The position numbers were made by a program, and so were the translations under genes. The notes beneath the pieces were generated by a model. That model had not been told where the DNA came from. It did no database searches and saw nothing but the letters and a program-made list of their open reading frames with translations. DNA of 64,000 nt from Macropodus opercularis (lineage: Eukaryota; Chordata; Actinopteri; Anabantiformes; Osphronemidae), in NCBI GenBank assembly GCA_030770545.1, contig CM061105.1:10585001-10649000 (forward strand), read 5' to 3'. Below, one piece after another: positions 8,261 through 20,930 of this stretch (positions are counted from its first letter, which is position 1; every line of letters begins with the position of its first letter).

Positions 8261-11200
8261 GTCGGACTCATCCCACTGCACCTGTACCCACACACCTGTA
8301 CGCTAACTGCATGTTTAATATTGGCTCGAGAACTTACCGTTATTGCTGTTGCAGGCATGGGCAATGTTCAAGGGGAAATACAAGGAAGGTGTGGACAAGC
8401 CAGACCCACCAACGTGGAAAACCAGATTACGCTGTGCACTAAATAAAAGCAATGACTTTGACGAGTTGGTGGAAAGAAGCCAACTTGACATCTCTGAGCC
8501 CTACAAGGTCTACAGAATCATTCCTGAGGGCGCCAAAAAGGGTGAGTAAACATTGTCCGTGCACGATGCAGAGACGCTTTGTGCAAAGTAAATGCAGCCT
8601 CCTCCAGCGTGCACTGATAAGTATAACAAGATCCAAATTAAAAATTAAAATCGACGCCCATGGCGAAGCAGTGGCTCATTTGCATATCATATAGGGCTTC
8701 GTTTCACACTGCGTCTCACATTGTTTATAGACTACTGGCATTTCTTTTCAAGTACACATGCACCACTGCAGTTGAGTCTGATGAGGCAGGAAGCACAAAG
8801 GAAGCCAAAGCATGTACCAAAAAGGCCGTGGTGCTTTTTTTAGAGGGCTTCGGTTACTAAGCGCATGGTGCACACAGCACAACCAGACGACCTCCAGCCT
8901 TGCATAACTAAGTTTCTGCCTTAGCACAACAGCTTTTGTCACAGCAGAGCAGTTATTTCTATCTGGGCTAACACTTGCTTCTCACACAGACCTGCCTCAG
9001 TCTGTCTGTTTGCGCTCACTTTGCAAAGCAGCCTGTAAGTCAGGTTGAGAGAGTGAGACCTCGCGAGCACGTGAGGCCGATTCAAAGGCAAAGATGCTAG
9101 ACAGAACTACTAGTCAGGCCCGTTATTGTTAGATGTTACTGTGACAAATATTATAGATACATTATCTAACAAATGTCTTTCTGATTTTGTACATTAAAAG
9201 GACTGAAGATAAGCAGTATGGACGAGATGCCCTCACATATAAATGCCCTTGGCTATGTTCCTCCGTATACGTCTCTGCACAACCAGGTCAGACCACTGTG
9301 AAGCTGCTCCACCCCACAAACCAGGCGTCACGCGCGAAAAGGAAAATACTGAACGCCTCCTCTCTGTGCGCTTCGCAGGTCACTGGCTACGTGGTTCCTC
9401 AGGAGAGAAGGGACTGGAGAGAATATCCACCAGTCGAACAGCAACCTCTTCCTCCGCCACATCACCCTGGGCCACATGCAGAGCTGCAGTACGGCCAGTG
9501 CCACTACCCGTCTCCAATCAGTCGAGCTTGGTCCGCGTCACACACAGAAAATGGTACAGTAAGCGCCAACGTCCGATAATTTAACCTTTTGCCTTTTTTT
9601 TTTTAAATAGAAAAGCATTTGTTCTTTTTTTGTGTTTATTTGGAATAATGGAGCTAATTTCCAACCACAGACACCTACCTCTGACATCCTGTCAGTCCTT
9701 TTATCAAACGACGCATCCGATCTGAAATTAACCTGTCACCTTTCTTACACAACAGATAAGAAGCGATTACTTTTACAATTACAGTTACTACTGCACTCAT
9801 ACCATTTGTTTCACCATTAAATGATTTCACCTCGCTGAGGGCTGTGTCAGTTGTACTTGTAGGCTGTTATTACAGTCCTGCACAGATAGAAAAGAAGAAT
9901 CCAAGTTTGATATGTAATGTGGTAAAACAATATATACATAAAACACAAGATCAGAGAGAAAAACTAAACAACAATTATTGAGACTTGACAATAAAAAATG
10001 TGCACATTTTAAGCAAATACGTGTTTATTTTAACATTAGATAAGGTTTGATTAACCAACACTTAAAATATGAATAAAACAGTTGATCTGGTGGAGCTCAG
10101 CAGAGCTACAGTGTAACTCAGTATGAGATTTGTCAGGCAGTTGTTCGTCAGGCCACAGTTTGCTTAAATATATCAAATATAAATACATTAAAATGCATTC
10201 ACTTATGACGTCCACCAATGCTTTGCGCAGGTTTCCAGCTCTCCTTCCATACCTACTTATCAGAATCTCAGCCGTCCATGTATACAATGGATCACAGCAA
10301 CACCATAACAGGTAAAGCACCAGGGCACATAGCGATCACATGCTCACATGCTCACACGCTCGCCTACGCTTGCCTATAGTTTGACTTAAAACAAATTTGC
10401 ATTGACAGATAAGACGCTTCAGTTTGGTCCAACACTTCCCTTTTCTGAGGTCACTGTACTGGATATATGAGAGAAGTGCGCAGGACTCTTTAAGTCAAAA
10501 ACACTGAGCACCAAGAATGACGCCACCTTACAAATTATATGCCGCTATGTACAGCATAATAAAATATCTATATGTAAGAAAAATCCACAAAAGTGCTTTT
10601 ATTTTTCTGTGATCAATGCTTTACCAGTCTGATCAGTTTGACTGTTTCCCACGAGAGTTCATTTGCTAACTGCTGAATGCTTTCTTCCAGATCTCAGCTT
10701 ACATGTGTCCTTGTACTACAGAGAGTCTTTGGTAAAAGAAGTTACTATCACCAGCCCAGAAGGTTGTCGGATCACCTCTTCCTCGTCCTCTTCCCCATCG
10801 TCTTCCTCCTCGTCTTCGCCCTGCCCAGAGGACAAGCTTCACAGTGGGGCAGAGGTCATCCTTTTTCCGTTCCCGTTCCCGGAGTCCCAGAGGCAGGGCG
10901 CTGACATGCTTCCCAACATACTGGAGAAGGGCGTGCTTCTGTGGATGATGTCTGACGGCTTGTATGCCAAGCGCCTGTGCCAGGGCCGAGTGTACTGGGA
11001 AGGACCTCTGGCTCCGTACATGGATAAACCCAACAAACTGGAGAAGGAGCAGCCAAGCAAGTTGTTTGACACGCAGCAATTCCTCATCGGTAAGCGCTAG
11101 CACTCATGGAAGCACCTGGGTAATTCTTCGTGAATCTGGTTCAGTCTGGCTGTACAGGCTGTTTAAGTGCGGCCGGACGGTCGTCTGGGCTGTAACGGCG

Positions 11201-13057
11201 AATCATATTTTCATCGTATAGTTCTCATGTAACTGGTCGACTGAGGTTGTGATCAAAGCGACGGAGCTAATTACATCGAAAAAGATTGTTTTAATGATTA
11301 ATCCCATGATAATGATGAGGGGAGAGTCTGCCGGTCCTTTATCTGGGTAAGTCCCTCTTCATGCCACGTTCTCAGCAGGGGGCTGTTGTGTGTGGAGTCC
11401 CCACCCACCTCCTGTGGTCCACCACACAGTGTGACAGATGATGTTTTTCATAAGGAGTTTCCAGAAAAGACATGATTAAGAAAAAAGTTGTCTTTAAATC
11501 TTTATTTACTTTAGTTTAAGCTTTGAATAAGACATTCTAGTGTGTGGGATAATTAAAGGGATTCATTCAGTTGTTTTTTCCCGCTTGTCTTCTTTAAGAG
11601 CTTCAAGACTTTGCTCATAATGGTCGGCATCTACCCAGACACCAGGTGGTGCTATGCTTTGGAGACGAGTATCCTGATCCACAACGTCCAAGGAAGCTGA
11701 TCACAGCACAGGTACGTCCGCTCTGCAAAAGAAGTTTTTAAAAGAACAAGTTGGTTATAATTATCTCTGTGTTGAGAATGTAACACTCGCTCTCCTGAAG
11801 TTGTACAGTTCTGCTGTAAGAAACTGACCAGTGTTACGTTACAGGAAAAATAATGGGTTGTTTGCGGTTCCCTGCTTTGCTGCGTAGACTGGTCATAAAA
11901 TGTGATCACAGATATCAGCAGACCCAGTATTTCAAATCTGATAAAACATTCATATTCGAGATTTTCATGTCTCACGTCTGTATAATATAAGCTGTATGGC
12001 AGCAGTAACCTCAGTCGAGTGCATTCTGCAGCTGTGGACTAAGCCCAGACGGAAATATGGACTATTCTGCTGCTTTAACTCAGTCACATTCTTATGTGGA
12101 AACATCTCTCAGTCAGGAGCGTCTCCATTGGGTTGAGGTGTGAGCTGTGACAGTCCACTAGTCCAAAAGAAAAACTCTGCTGCCCTGATGAGCTCTAAAT
12201 CATTTTCCCGTCTAAAGTAGAAAGTGGCCCCTTCAGGTGGTGCTGCTGATCCATGTTGTCTCCATTTATGTCCAACATGTTTAACTCTGGATTTATCAAC
12301 GGCTATAAGTTAAATGAATTTGCAGATGACCTCTTTTGAATGTCCTCTGGGTTGACGCTGAGTAACTGTGTTGCCATCATGTTCTTTTCACTCATTTGAT
12401 TTAATGGGTGTGTTCGAGAAAGACAATAAAATATCGACTATCAGCTTGAAATGATTGTGTTTGTTGATAATTGTGACTGAAGATCATATTTTCTGACCAG
12501 TTCATTCACCAAACCATTGCAGAACTGTAAAACGAATAAACAGCCAAACTGCGGAAACTAAATCGAAAACTGTTCAAATCACGGCAAAACCTTTTACATA
12601 GTTAATTTAAAGCTTCACGGAACCACACAGAAGTCTCAAATCCCCTTTAGACAGCGCTGTGTGACACTTCTAACAGAAGCAGAACAGGTTAGGTCCATCT
12701 TCCTCCACCGCAAGAGCGTTCTGTTACGCTGGCAGGTGTAATAGTAACGGCCTCACTAACAGCAGGGTTACGTTTGTTGATTTTACCTCTTATCATTTTT
12801 GCATACTGGATAGATAATTTAAGATCAAATTCAAATTGTAAAGACCAACATTTATGGTGTAATTAGCAGTTCAGACCTTTTAACATCTAGGTATAATCTC
12901 ATTTTAGGTGGAGCCAGTGTTTGCCAGGAAGCTGGTGTACTACTACCAGCAGAACAATGGCCCCTACCTGCGGCCCTACGATCACGCCCAGGAACCCAAC
13001 ACATCGCCGGCAATCGACTATCCTCCCCAGAGACCTCTGCAGCACATTCAAGACTGA
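8063..13057 (+). CDS. irf4a: Interferon regulatory factor 4, complete coding region
   Basis: Eight coding exons (8063-8260, 8355-8541, 9201-9286, 9379-9553, 10231-10311, 10691-11089, 11599-11711, 12908-13057) splice in frame to 462 residues; human IRF4 is about 451. IRF4 is a nuclear transcription factor that works with PU.1, SpiB or BATF-Jun in lymphoid and myeloid cells and, in vertebrates, in pigment cells. The DNA-binding domain (about residues 14-125) has the five tryptophans W21, W36, W48, W68 and W87, and the recognition helix TRLRCALNKS. The IRF-association domain spans roughly 243-413 (LHVSLYYRES, GVLLWMMSDGLYAKRLCQGR, KLFDTQQFL). The C-terminal tail from about 414 corresponds to the autoinhibitory region. 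A serine-rich insert of 14 residues lies inside the association domain. Introns are all GT-AG; nothing else was recognised in them. Confidence 0.95.
8355..8541 (+). CDS. irf4a: irf4a exon 3
   Basis: Follows TGTTGCAG and encodes AWAMFKGKYKEGVDKPDPPT through the recognition helix to EGAKK plus one base; contains W68 and W87; donor GTGAGT. Confidence 0.93.
9201..9286 (+). CDS. irf4a: irf4a exon 4
   Basis: Follows ATTAAAAG and encodes GLKISSMDEMPSHINALGYV and onward to LHNQ in the linker; donor GTCAGA. Confidence 0.88.
9379..9553 (+). CDS. irf4a: irf4a exon 5
   Basis: Follows CTTCGCAG and encodes the proline- and histidine-rich linker VTGYVVPQERRDWREYPP onward to HTEN plus one base; donor GTACAG. 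Confidence 0.88.
10231..10311 (+). CDS. irf4a: irf4a exon 6
   Basis: Follows TTGCGCAG and encodes GFQLSFHTYLSESQPSMYTM to NTIT plus one base of an Asp codon; donor GTAAAG. It is a poorly conserved linker; support is frame and splice sites. Confidence 0.82.
10691..11089 (+). CDS. irf4a: irf4a exon 7 (most of the IRF-association domain)
   Basis: Follows TTCTTCCAG and encodes 132 codons of the association domain, including LHVSLYYRESLVKE, a serine tract (10777-10818), WMMSDGLYAKRLCQGRVYW and KLFDTQQFLI; donor GTAAGC. Confidence 0.93.
11599..11711 (+). CDS. irf4a: irf4a exon 8
   Basis: Follows TCTTTAAG and encodes ELQDFAHNGRHLPRHQVVLC and FGDEYPDPQRPRKLITAQ; donor GTACGT. Confidence 0.93.
12908..13057 (+). 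CDS. irf4a: irf4a exon 9 and stop
   Basis: Follows CATTTTAG and encodes VEPVFARKLVYYYQQNNGPY and a C-terminal tail ending LQHIQD, with TGA at 13055-13057. Confidence 0.92.
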   Translation: MEPVFARKLVYYYQQNNGPYLRPYDHAQEPNTSPAIDYPPQRPLQHIQD

Positions 13058-14810
13058 CAGACATGCACGAAAGCTACACGCACACAGAAAGGCGACGGCG
13101 GCGATGTGCTGCCACCGCCATGCTGTGTACTGTAAAAACTGCCGCGTTACCAAGGGGTAGCAATGGGGAAGACCCTGTCGTTTTCACTCGCACACCTATG
13201 CGTTGTCGTCTTTGTGTCTGCGTCTGTGGAGTAATGTGTGTTTTTTTTTTATTATTGTGACAGTGTGAAGGATGCGGTTTGAGGGTGGAGGGTTTAGGGG
13301 GAGCGGAGGGCGACTGAGTCAGGAAGTACTAGCACAGGTGCACAGGAAGAAAGGCCCCTAGCACAAACACTGGTACGTCAAGGGGATGGAGCTGAGCATG
13401 AATGAATACTTATTGCTTTTTTTTAATTAAACACAGGCTTTTCCTTTCACGCTATTACTGCCGTGGCTCGAGCAAACGAGGAAATGAACTGTCAACTGTA
13501 TTAGCGCTGCGAAAATCTTTCCAGTGAATTTTGTATCCCATTCGTGTAAATAGCAACTAAATTAAGAAACTCAACCCTTTTAGTGTGAGGTGGCTGAAGA
13601 CTAAATGCATCCACCGTATATACACAGCGGTTCGCTGCCTTGTAAATGATGTGAGCTGACAAGTTTGATCTTTTTGATTTAATGTCAAGTCCCTCAAAGT
13701 TTGTTTACAGATTTTTTGTGACGACTGTTAATCTCAATCTGTGCTTTTAGGCATATTTCAAATCTGATTTGACATCTAATGTGCTAATGTAAATTGTGAA
13801 CGTGTCAGGATTTTACCTCGTGTTCACAATAATATACTGTAAGTACTGTAATTCCATTCAAATGTGAGGACCAGTGGCTCAGCGTCAAAGGTTGCTCGGT
13901 GCTTTTCTAATTCACTGTTACTAACAGTGCTTCTCATCCACTCACCATCCCACACACCGTCCGCAGATCTGCCAGTCACTGATGGTGGACAACTGCCGCT
14001 GTCTTCAGAAGAGCTTTGACCTGATAGGAGTTTAAGAGGAAACATCATACCCCTCCCGTAACTTGGAGGGAAACTGTACCTGTTCCTCTTAACCTGAAAC
14101 TAGAGCCCTCACAAATGGGAAGGAAAACTACCTTCGCGGTCTGTGTGCAGGCTGAGCCAGGGAAGAGCTTCTTGGTTCCCATGCCCATGCTCCCTCCTGC
14201 TATGCACTGTGTTTACTGTGCAGCATAAGTAATGAGAAGGCGACTGATGCAATTCATCCTGATGCTGAAGTCCTGAGGCTGTGGCAGCAGTAGGACGGAT
14301 AAAGCCTGTGTTATGTTATTCTTCTGTGGTCCAGAGTTTCGATCTGTGCATTTACTTCCTTCACACTTAAACCACATCACTTTCACAATGCCTTCAAAAG
14401 TCTGACCAAAATCACAGGCAGGAATGTCGTGTGTGTGTGTGCGTGCGTGTGAAACAGTCCTTTTTCTGCTCATACACCTCCCCATGCCCCCCCGAGCCTT
14501 CGCCGAGTGCAGTTTTACTTCACCGTCTGACATGTGACTCATTCTAAATCAAATCCTCATAGTAAAAATGTTCCTCTGGTTGCTGCATGTGTAGGTGGCC
14601 ACGTATCACAGTTATCAGGAATTGACATTTATGGACTCAGGATAAAACAAGTGACTCCCCCACCTACAACATGAATGACTCAGACACAGATACATGTCTA
14701 TTTCACAGTACAGTTACAGTAAAAGCTTTAGAGCAAGCTGGAGAGGAAATAAACGTGAAAATAAATAAACAAACGTGTTTCTTAAATTGTGGCTTTGAGA
14801 TTTTAATAAA
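13058..14810 (+). other. irf4a: Probable irf4a 3' UTR
   Basis: This 1.75 kb stretch after the irf4a stop has no recognisable exon. It contains an ATTAAA at 13426 as a possible early poly(A) signal, a short GT-rich repeat near 14431-14451, and AATAAA at 14805. Mammalian IRF4 mRNAs also have multi-kilobase 3' UTRs. The end point is inferred. Confidence 0.5.
14805..14810 (+). promoter_or_regulatory. irf4a: Candidate distal irf4a polyadenylation signal
   Basis: AATAAA in an AT-rich stretch, with further AATAAA-like copies near 14747-14768. Any of these, or ATTAAA at 13426, could be used. Confidence 0.4.
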
Positions 14811-16683
14811 GAGCAATAACAATAAGACGAGATGAATATTCTTTAATACTGAAGTACCACATGAATAGATCATTACCATTTGAAATAAACGTAACAGTCT
14901 TTTATTCGTGTCTGTTGCACTGCTTTGTCGTCGAGAGAGGAAATAACAGAACATCACTTTTGGCTTGAAAAAGACCAAAATGCAAAAGAAAAGCGCATTC
15001 ACACATTTGCCGTGGTGGTTCCCCCTTTGCAGGAAGCCACATCATTTGTAGTCAGACTTCAGCGTTTTTCCGCCCATATGAGCCGTTACTCCAAATGACA
15101 TCGTCTGAGCCCTTCGCTCGGCAGTTCAGCCGACTGACACCACAAACAAAAAGGCTTAGAGAGAAATGAAACCACCAACACAATCACTTTCTCTAAATAA
15201 CGTGATTGTGCTGGTTTGATTTTGACTCAGTTGCTATAAATAAGCCCAGTAATTGGATTGGTATCAGGATATGTTTAATCTCTGTCACCACAGCAGTGAA
15301 GGTAACTTAACGTGTAACTACAGTCTGTGCAGCACCGTACTTTATGTGTTGGGTAAGTCTTGTAATGTGATGGCTGCTCTCCACATGAATTATCTGATAT
15401 CTGCAGGGTTTTGACTGCAATTACAGCAGCATAAACACGGATGTTGTTATTGTTGTTTATAATGGTTCAATGAACATCTGCTATGCTGTTCATTTCATGA
15501 TGACCATGACTGCTTTTTATTTATCTGTTTTTATGTGTTCAGAAATATTTAAAGGTCATGTCAGGCAACACGATTTCCTACGTGTTGCTGACATCTGCTG
15601 GCTGGTGAATCTGCAGCATGGTAATCTAATCTCCATCGAATCAGACTTAGGGTGAGATGATAAATCAGAGGATGAGTTAAAAGATCATCTGCAATTTCTT
15701 TGTAAAATGCTGTGGGTAGGTATTTAATACAGCCTAAATAATTGTTTGGTGCCCTTATTGAAACTGTATCTTCGGCTGCAGGTTGAGCTGCTGGTAATGT
15801 TCTCTTACGAAGTTATAAGAGCTAGTACTAATTAATTATAATCAAACTTGTGTATTGTGATAATAAGTTATTAAATTAACTCTCCGGATATGACCTCCAA
15901 GCGGCATGAGAATCGCTCTCTATTAACAGTAAATAAAATCTTTATCGTCTCAATTAATCAGCTCGGATTGTTTTCAGACGTCTGTGTTTATCTGAGACCC
16001 TTGAGATAACAATGTACTCAACCCAGTACAATATGATGGCAGGAAAGCAATAACAGTGGTCGGATAGGGAGCAGCACAGCAATGGAAAACACTGAGATGA
16101 CTTAGGACACCAGTATAAACAGGCCACCTGGCACCGATGCAAAGGCTGGGCTGCCTGTTTGGCTTGGCTGGCAGCTAATAGAGCAGATAAAGGATGTGAC
16201 ACTAGCATGTAAGTAGGAAATGCTGTGCAGTGAAGCCAACGACCAGCAGGGAGTGATGCGTCATCGGCTGCTCGCTGAGAAAGTGACAATGGGAACCATC
16301 AGTGTCACTCTTTTACGGGTGGACTGCAGTTAGCCGTGCACTTCCAGACCCGTTGGTCCCTCCTGATGCCCAGGACGGTGACTCTTCTAGCCCAGTTAGC
16401 CTCTGACACAAACACACAGAGGTTGTCCATTCGAATTAGATTTGAATCAGAATCATTTAAAATGAGGTTTCAATTACATTTTCTGTTTTACAGAAATATT
16501 TTGTTGTGCGTGACGCATAGAACCAGCGCTGACAGACAGACGGGGATGCTGGGAGTGACAGCTCGTGGGCCGCGTTGCGTGAGAGGGACTCGGGCTGTTC
16601 TCAGACTCTGTGTGGTCTGGGTGTGTGGTCTCCAGCTGAGGAGGAGGACGGGAGAGCCCTCTAAGTGTTCATGTGTGCACGTG

Positions 16684-16685
<2 letters not shown>
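14811..16685. other. Intergenic, no gene recognised
   Basis: AT-rich unique-looking sequence with short frames only. The stretch 15800-16270 holds TAATTA homeodomain-type sites and moderate complexity, and could include a regulatory element, but nothing specific can be assigned. Confidence 0.4.

Positions 16686-16722
<37 letters not shown>
16686..16722. repeat. (TG)n microsatellite
   Basis: About 37 bp of uninterrupted TG dinucleotides. Confidence 0.95.
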
Positions 16723-16726
<4 letters not shown>

Positions 16727-19699
16727 ACGCATGCTTAAATGTTTACTTTATCCAGAGTCAGGTCCAGGCCTTCTGTAGCGATGGCTTGACTAGAAAGCTC
16801 TGCCTTCCACCACTCAGCAGCTCCGGGCTGAAAGATAAACACACACTGCCACCACTCTGACACGGCTCATCTAAGGACCATTTGGACTCATGCGTACTTA
16901 TGGGACCTGTGAGACCTTTCGTTTGGAGGGTCTTTGGCTGGTGCGTGATTTCAGTACTGACCACTATTTAACAATGGAACAGTCCAATTTGACCTGTTTA
17001 GCTGCAGCTTTTTGCTTGCAAGTATCAGTGGCAGGTCCACATTTGCCATTGTTAACAATAATATTTGCATTTCGTAGTGTTTTAGTACTTTCGCACTTCA
17101 CCTTTACTCGCATGCGCAGATTCGCTTCGGAGACGATTCGACCTCAGACGACCTCTGTTGCTTGCTGTGTGCAGACATACACATATTCCACCTCTGGACC
17201 AGTCTACACTCTTCTCCGTCTCCCACAGTGCTCTCAGGGGAAGTCTATGTAATGCAGCACTGCTGAGAACGCGCCATGAAAATATAAATACAACCTCACC
17301 ACATTTCAACCATGTAAATAAATAGGGCCACCCAAATTTCCAATTAGAGCTGGTGTGGAAGGAAGGAAATGGGTTAGACAAGACACGTCCACGCCCACTT
17401 TTGTATCTTGACCTGTGAAAAAAGGTCCAGGTCCGGGTCGGGACGAGTGACAGTCGTGCAGACACAGTGGCAGCAGCCCAGTCTAGTCCACGCTGGTTTT
17501 CCCAGTCTGCCTCCAGCTCTACTGTGCTACTCTGTGTTACCACTTAAGGGTGGGATTTAGACAGACTTCCACAAAATTCAGATATGGGCATGGAACGAAA
17601 ACACGGGATTTAAAACCCATATCAATCAAAATCACCATAAGCTTGGTAAGGCTTGAGAATTTTAGCGTTAGCCATCTCTGCCTCCGAAAAATTTCATTTT
17701 GAGAAACCGATCCTTACATCAACTGGCCCTATCAGTCCCATCGCTGTTATCAGGCAATTCTGCCTGAAATGAGGCGTTCTTGCTGCATTCCATGTCTTCT
17801 TGGAACAGCTAGGCGCAGTTAAGCCCCGAGACCACCCAGGAGCTCAGGTCCAGTTGAGAGCTTGGGCTCTTGTTGTGATAAGAAAGAGATGGGGCTCTAA
17901 TAGTGTAGCGTGGTTCCTCAGAAAGCTCTCTGATCAGGGCTGGGTGGACTGACTGGCAATCACTTTCACTCCAGATGTTACCTCGATGTCTAATTGACTA
18001 CCACTACACATGTGGAGTTGCTCAACGTGTCCTCACTGTGGACGTCCGCTAGAATAGATGGCGGCGACAAAAACTGTGTCTTTGGAGCAAATCCTCCTCT
18101 GTCCATCATCCATTGTTCAGTGTTTATGTTCGACTGGTCTCTTTGCTCGCAGGCTCACACAAAGCCGCACAGGAAACCGGCAGTATAAACACAGGGCTCG
18201 GGCGAGTCGTGCCCTGAGTCTGGACTGCAGAACCCCAGTGTAAACAGACAGAGAACGGTGTCTAATTTTCACAAGCTTCTTCATTTTTATTCCTTCTGAA
18301 TTAGACCTGCAATATGTCAACATGCACCACTGATCTATTCTATGGTCAGTACCTCGTTGAGCACAACAACCATGACACAGGATGAGAATACACGCTCACC
18401 TGTGACCGACCAATCAGCGTCCGGTGCTGCTGTTACAATATCAAGCCTGATAGCATCCCTGGCCTCCAGCACAGTTTACAACTGAACGGTCCTGTTACCA
18501 TCTGTCAGCTACTTTTCTAGTCTTCTTGAATTCAGGTAACTACATTTTACATTAAGTAAAAACAATACTTCTTATTTCAGAAAGCACAGGTAAAAGAAAG
18601 GTCAAAGCTTTCAAGTGTCATGGAACATTCAAGTGAGTCCATCAAGCCTCTTACTTGTTATGTTCCACAGTTCAGGATTCAGAACATGGGGAAAGACAAT
18701 AAGGCAGCGTTCCTTCTCAAGTGCACCAGTGCAATTACATTCTTTGAGGTGTAAAATGAAAAGGACACACTGGAAACGTACACTAATATTGACCTTCCAT
18801 TAAATGAGACTTAAAGCTTTCTGTCCTGCTTAAACGTTAAGACCTCTGCAAGCCCGTTGGGGAATGTATTTTTAACAGCAGCCTGGCGGTTTTAACAACC
18901 TCGGTCAGAACAACAGGCTGAAGACTGGTACGGCAGGGAAACACCTCGCTGACGGATTAAGTGGCCCAGAGAACATCGGTGGGGACAACACTGAGGCGTA
19001 TTTGCCTAGAGAATATTCATTTGCTGTGTTATAATAGCGATTAGGCACAAGTTGCTCTGTCAATATAGGATGAATGGAGCTGTTGTGTGCATTAACAGCA
19101 TTTAAATCCGTCTGGTCCTAGAAGTTTTTATTTCTCAGACTGCTTTGCCCCTGGATGCCTTAAGCTGCTGGAAACAGGCAGTGTGATGTTAAAATAGTAC
19201 ATTTCTAATTTTTGTATATGAATATATTTGGGAGACAGAAAAAATGTTTTGCTTTCCCTCTGTAAATAAATTAGTTTTTCATAGACGCTGGTTCAAATTG
19301 TACGCAGTCGTCATGCTTGAGGTGTAAATGTTATCTCCCTTTGAAAAAAAAAACCAAGCTTGTTGTTGTTTATTTACATCATGGTTTATAGAGACCGTTA
19401 AACAACCTAATGCATTTTATTGTCCAAATTAGTTTTTCAACACTATAGTTCCATGTTAATTTTAAATATCAGGTTTCAGAGGTCTTCGCCATAGGATGAG
19501 TTGAAAATTAGCAGTAGACAAAATCACTAGTTTGAAACTTTTGGAAACATGAAATAAGTGCATACGTGCATCATTAAAAACAAAATAAAAATGACTAAAC
19601 ACCATAATATTTGAACTCTTACACCTAAAGACTGATGTATTACTTAATAATTAGATCACATGCAAGTCATTTCACAGTGAAATCCGTCCAGGAGAATCT
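16723..19699. other. Intergenic with possible decayed repeats
   Basis: No coding exon is recognised. The part 17340-18480 has a different texture from its flanks: higher GC, many short open frames on both strands, and a GC-rich inverted motif near 18195-18220 (CAGGGCTCGG, then GTGCCCTG). This is typical of an old transposon-derived stretch, but no transposase or defined terminal repeats are visible. The rest is AT-rich unique sequence. Confidence 0.35.
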
Positions 19700-19713
19700 C
19701 CAGCAGGGGGCAG
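19700..19713 (+). promoter_or_regulatory. CTCF-like core motif, plus orientation
   Basis: CCAGCAGGGGGCAG matches the CTCF core consensus fully. It stands alone in the irf4a-foxq1a intergenic region. Confidence 0.55.
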
Positions 19714-20369
19714 AGCTGAACACACTGCTGGGCCTATTTTTAAATGACATTTGCCACAGTCCATATCAATAGTTCACTGAAAATGTACAAGACTTCCACG
19801 CAGTGTACTAGCGTGACATCCTGGGAATTACCTTAAACACACGCCTACAAGGAAGGAGTTAGTGTAGTAGATTTATTTATAAGTAGAACATTCTGAATAA
19901 CAACTGTGACAGATAGTCACACGAAATGGGGGATGTTTATGAGCACAAACAAGTGAAACCAAAGGACACATGAATGTTATCATTCAACGGCTGATTGGAA
20001 TGAGCTGCCCTCTGTACACCTTACCCACCCACCTCATTTTCCATAGAAACACAAATGGTGTGTGTCTGTGTGTGGGGTGGGTGTGTGTGCGTGTGGACTA
20101 TGGGCTGTTACCTGTGTTGTGCAGACATGTGTTTACAGCTCCAGTGATGAAAAGCTGTTCCTCTACCTCCTTCCTTTGACATTTCCAGTTGGAAACCCTC
20201 TCTGCTCAGTGTTGTGGCCACTTTCCTTCATATGCTATAAACACTCGCTACATGACTCCCTGATTGTAGCAAAGTTAACACAGTTATTAAGCTCCTGGAT
20301 ATTTTCAAACACTACTGTGTGTTTCTAAAGAATTAAAACCGGCTTTAACAAATTATACTACAGCCTTGT

Positions 20370-20930
20370 TTGAAAGGCGAACAGATTATTAATTATTCAT
20401 TAACTGACCTCCTTTAACAATGAGAACATTATCTACACTGTGTAAGAAGCATTGAACAAGTTTAAATAACACACCCTTATTTTAAATATAAGCAAAGGCA
20501 GTGACATTTCATAATAAAGTATATTTAGCTTTGAATCTGCTGAGAACACGACTGACATCCTGATTATTGCTTCTGTATTTTTATATTCCACTTCCTATTT
20601 GACTTCTCCCAGTCTTTCCCGTCTGTGCCGTTTATTCTAACGTGACAAAATAAACAACTGCTTGCTTAACAAGCTGATTGCTGGACATTAATGATTTATC
20701 GTGTAGCTAATGCAGCTGTGTGAGGACAATGCAGCTCAGCAGGTCCGAAAGGGAAGCAGGCAGCCCATCAATCACATTATCACATGCGTGTGTAACAAGT
20801 AGGAGCGTTACTTCAACGCTGAATGGCTCCTTATCATTATTACCAGTTCTGCTCCCCATTGTGAACATTAATAATGGACTAATACCACCAGGTTTACCTC
20901 GAGTCGTCGACAAGAAAAGGAAAGATTAAA
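20370..20930. promoter_or_regulatory. Candidate conserved non-coding element
   Basis: A non-repetitive block with dense developmental-type motifs: TTAATTATTCATTAA at about 20388, SOX-like AACAATG and GACAATG, an E-box GCAGCTGTG near 20711, and a PBX-HOX-like TGATTTAT near 20692. It has no coding frame of note. Conservation cannot be tested here, so this is a nomination only. Confidence 0.35.

Noticed and set aside
10699..11103. Open frames antisense to irf4a exon 7
   Set aside because: Shadows of the Ser-rich coding exon on the other strand.
11375..11390. AGCAGGGGGCTG in irf4a intron as another CTCF motif
   Set aside because: It departs from the core at two key positions and was not counted with the stronger sites.
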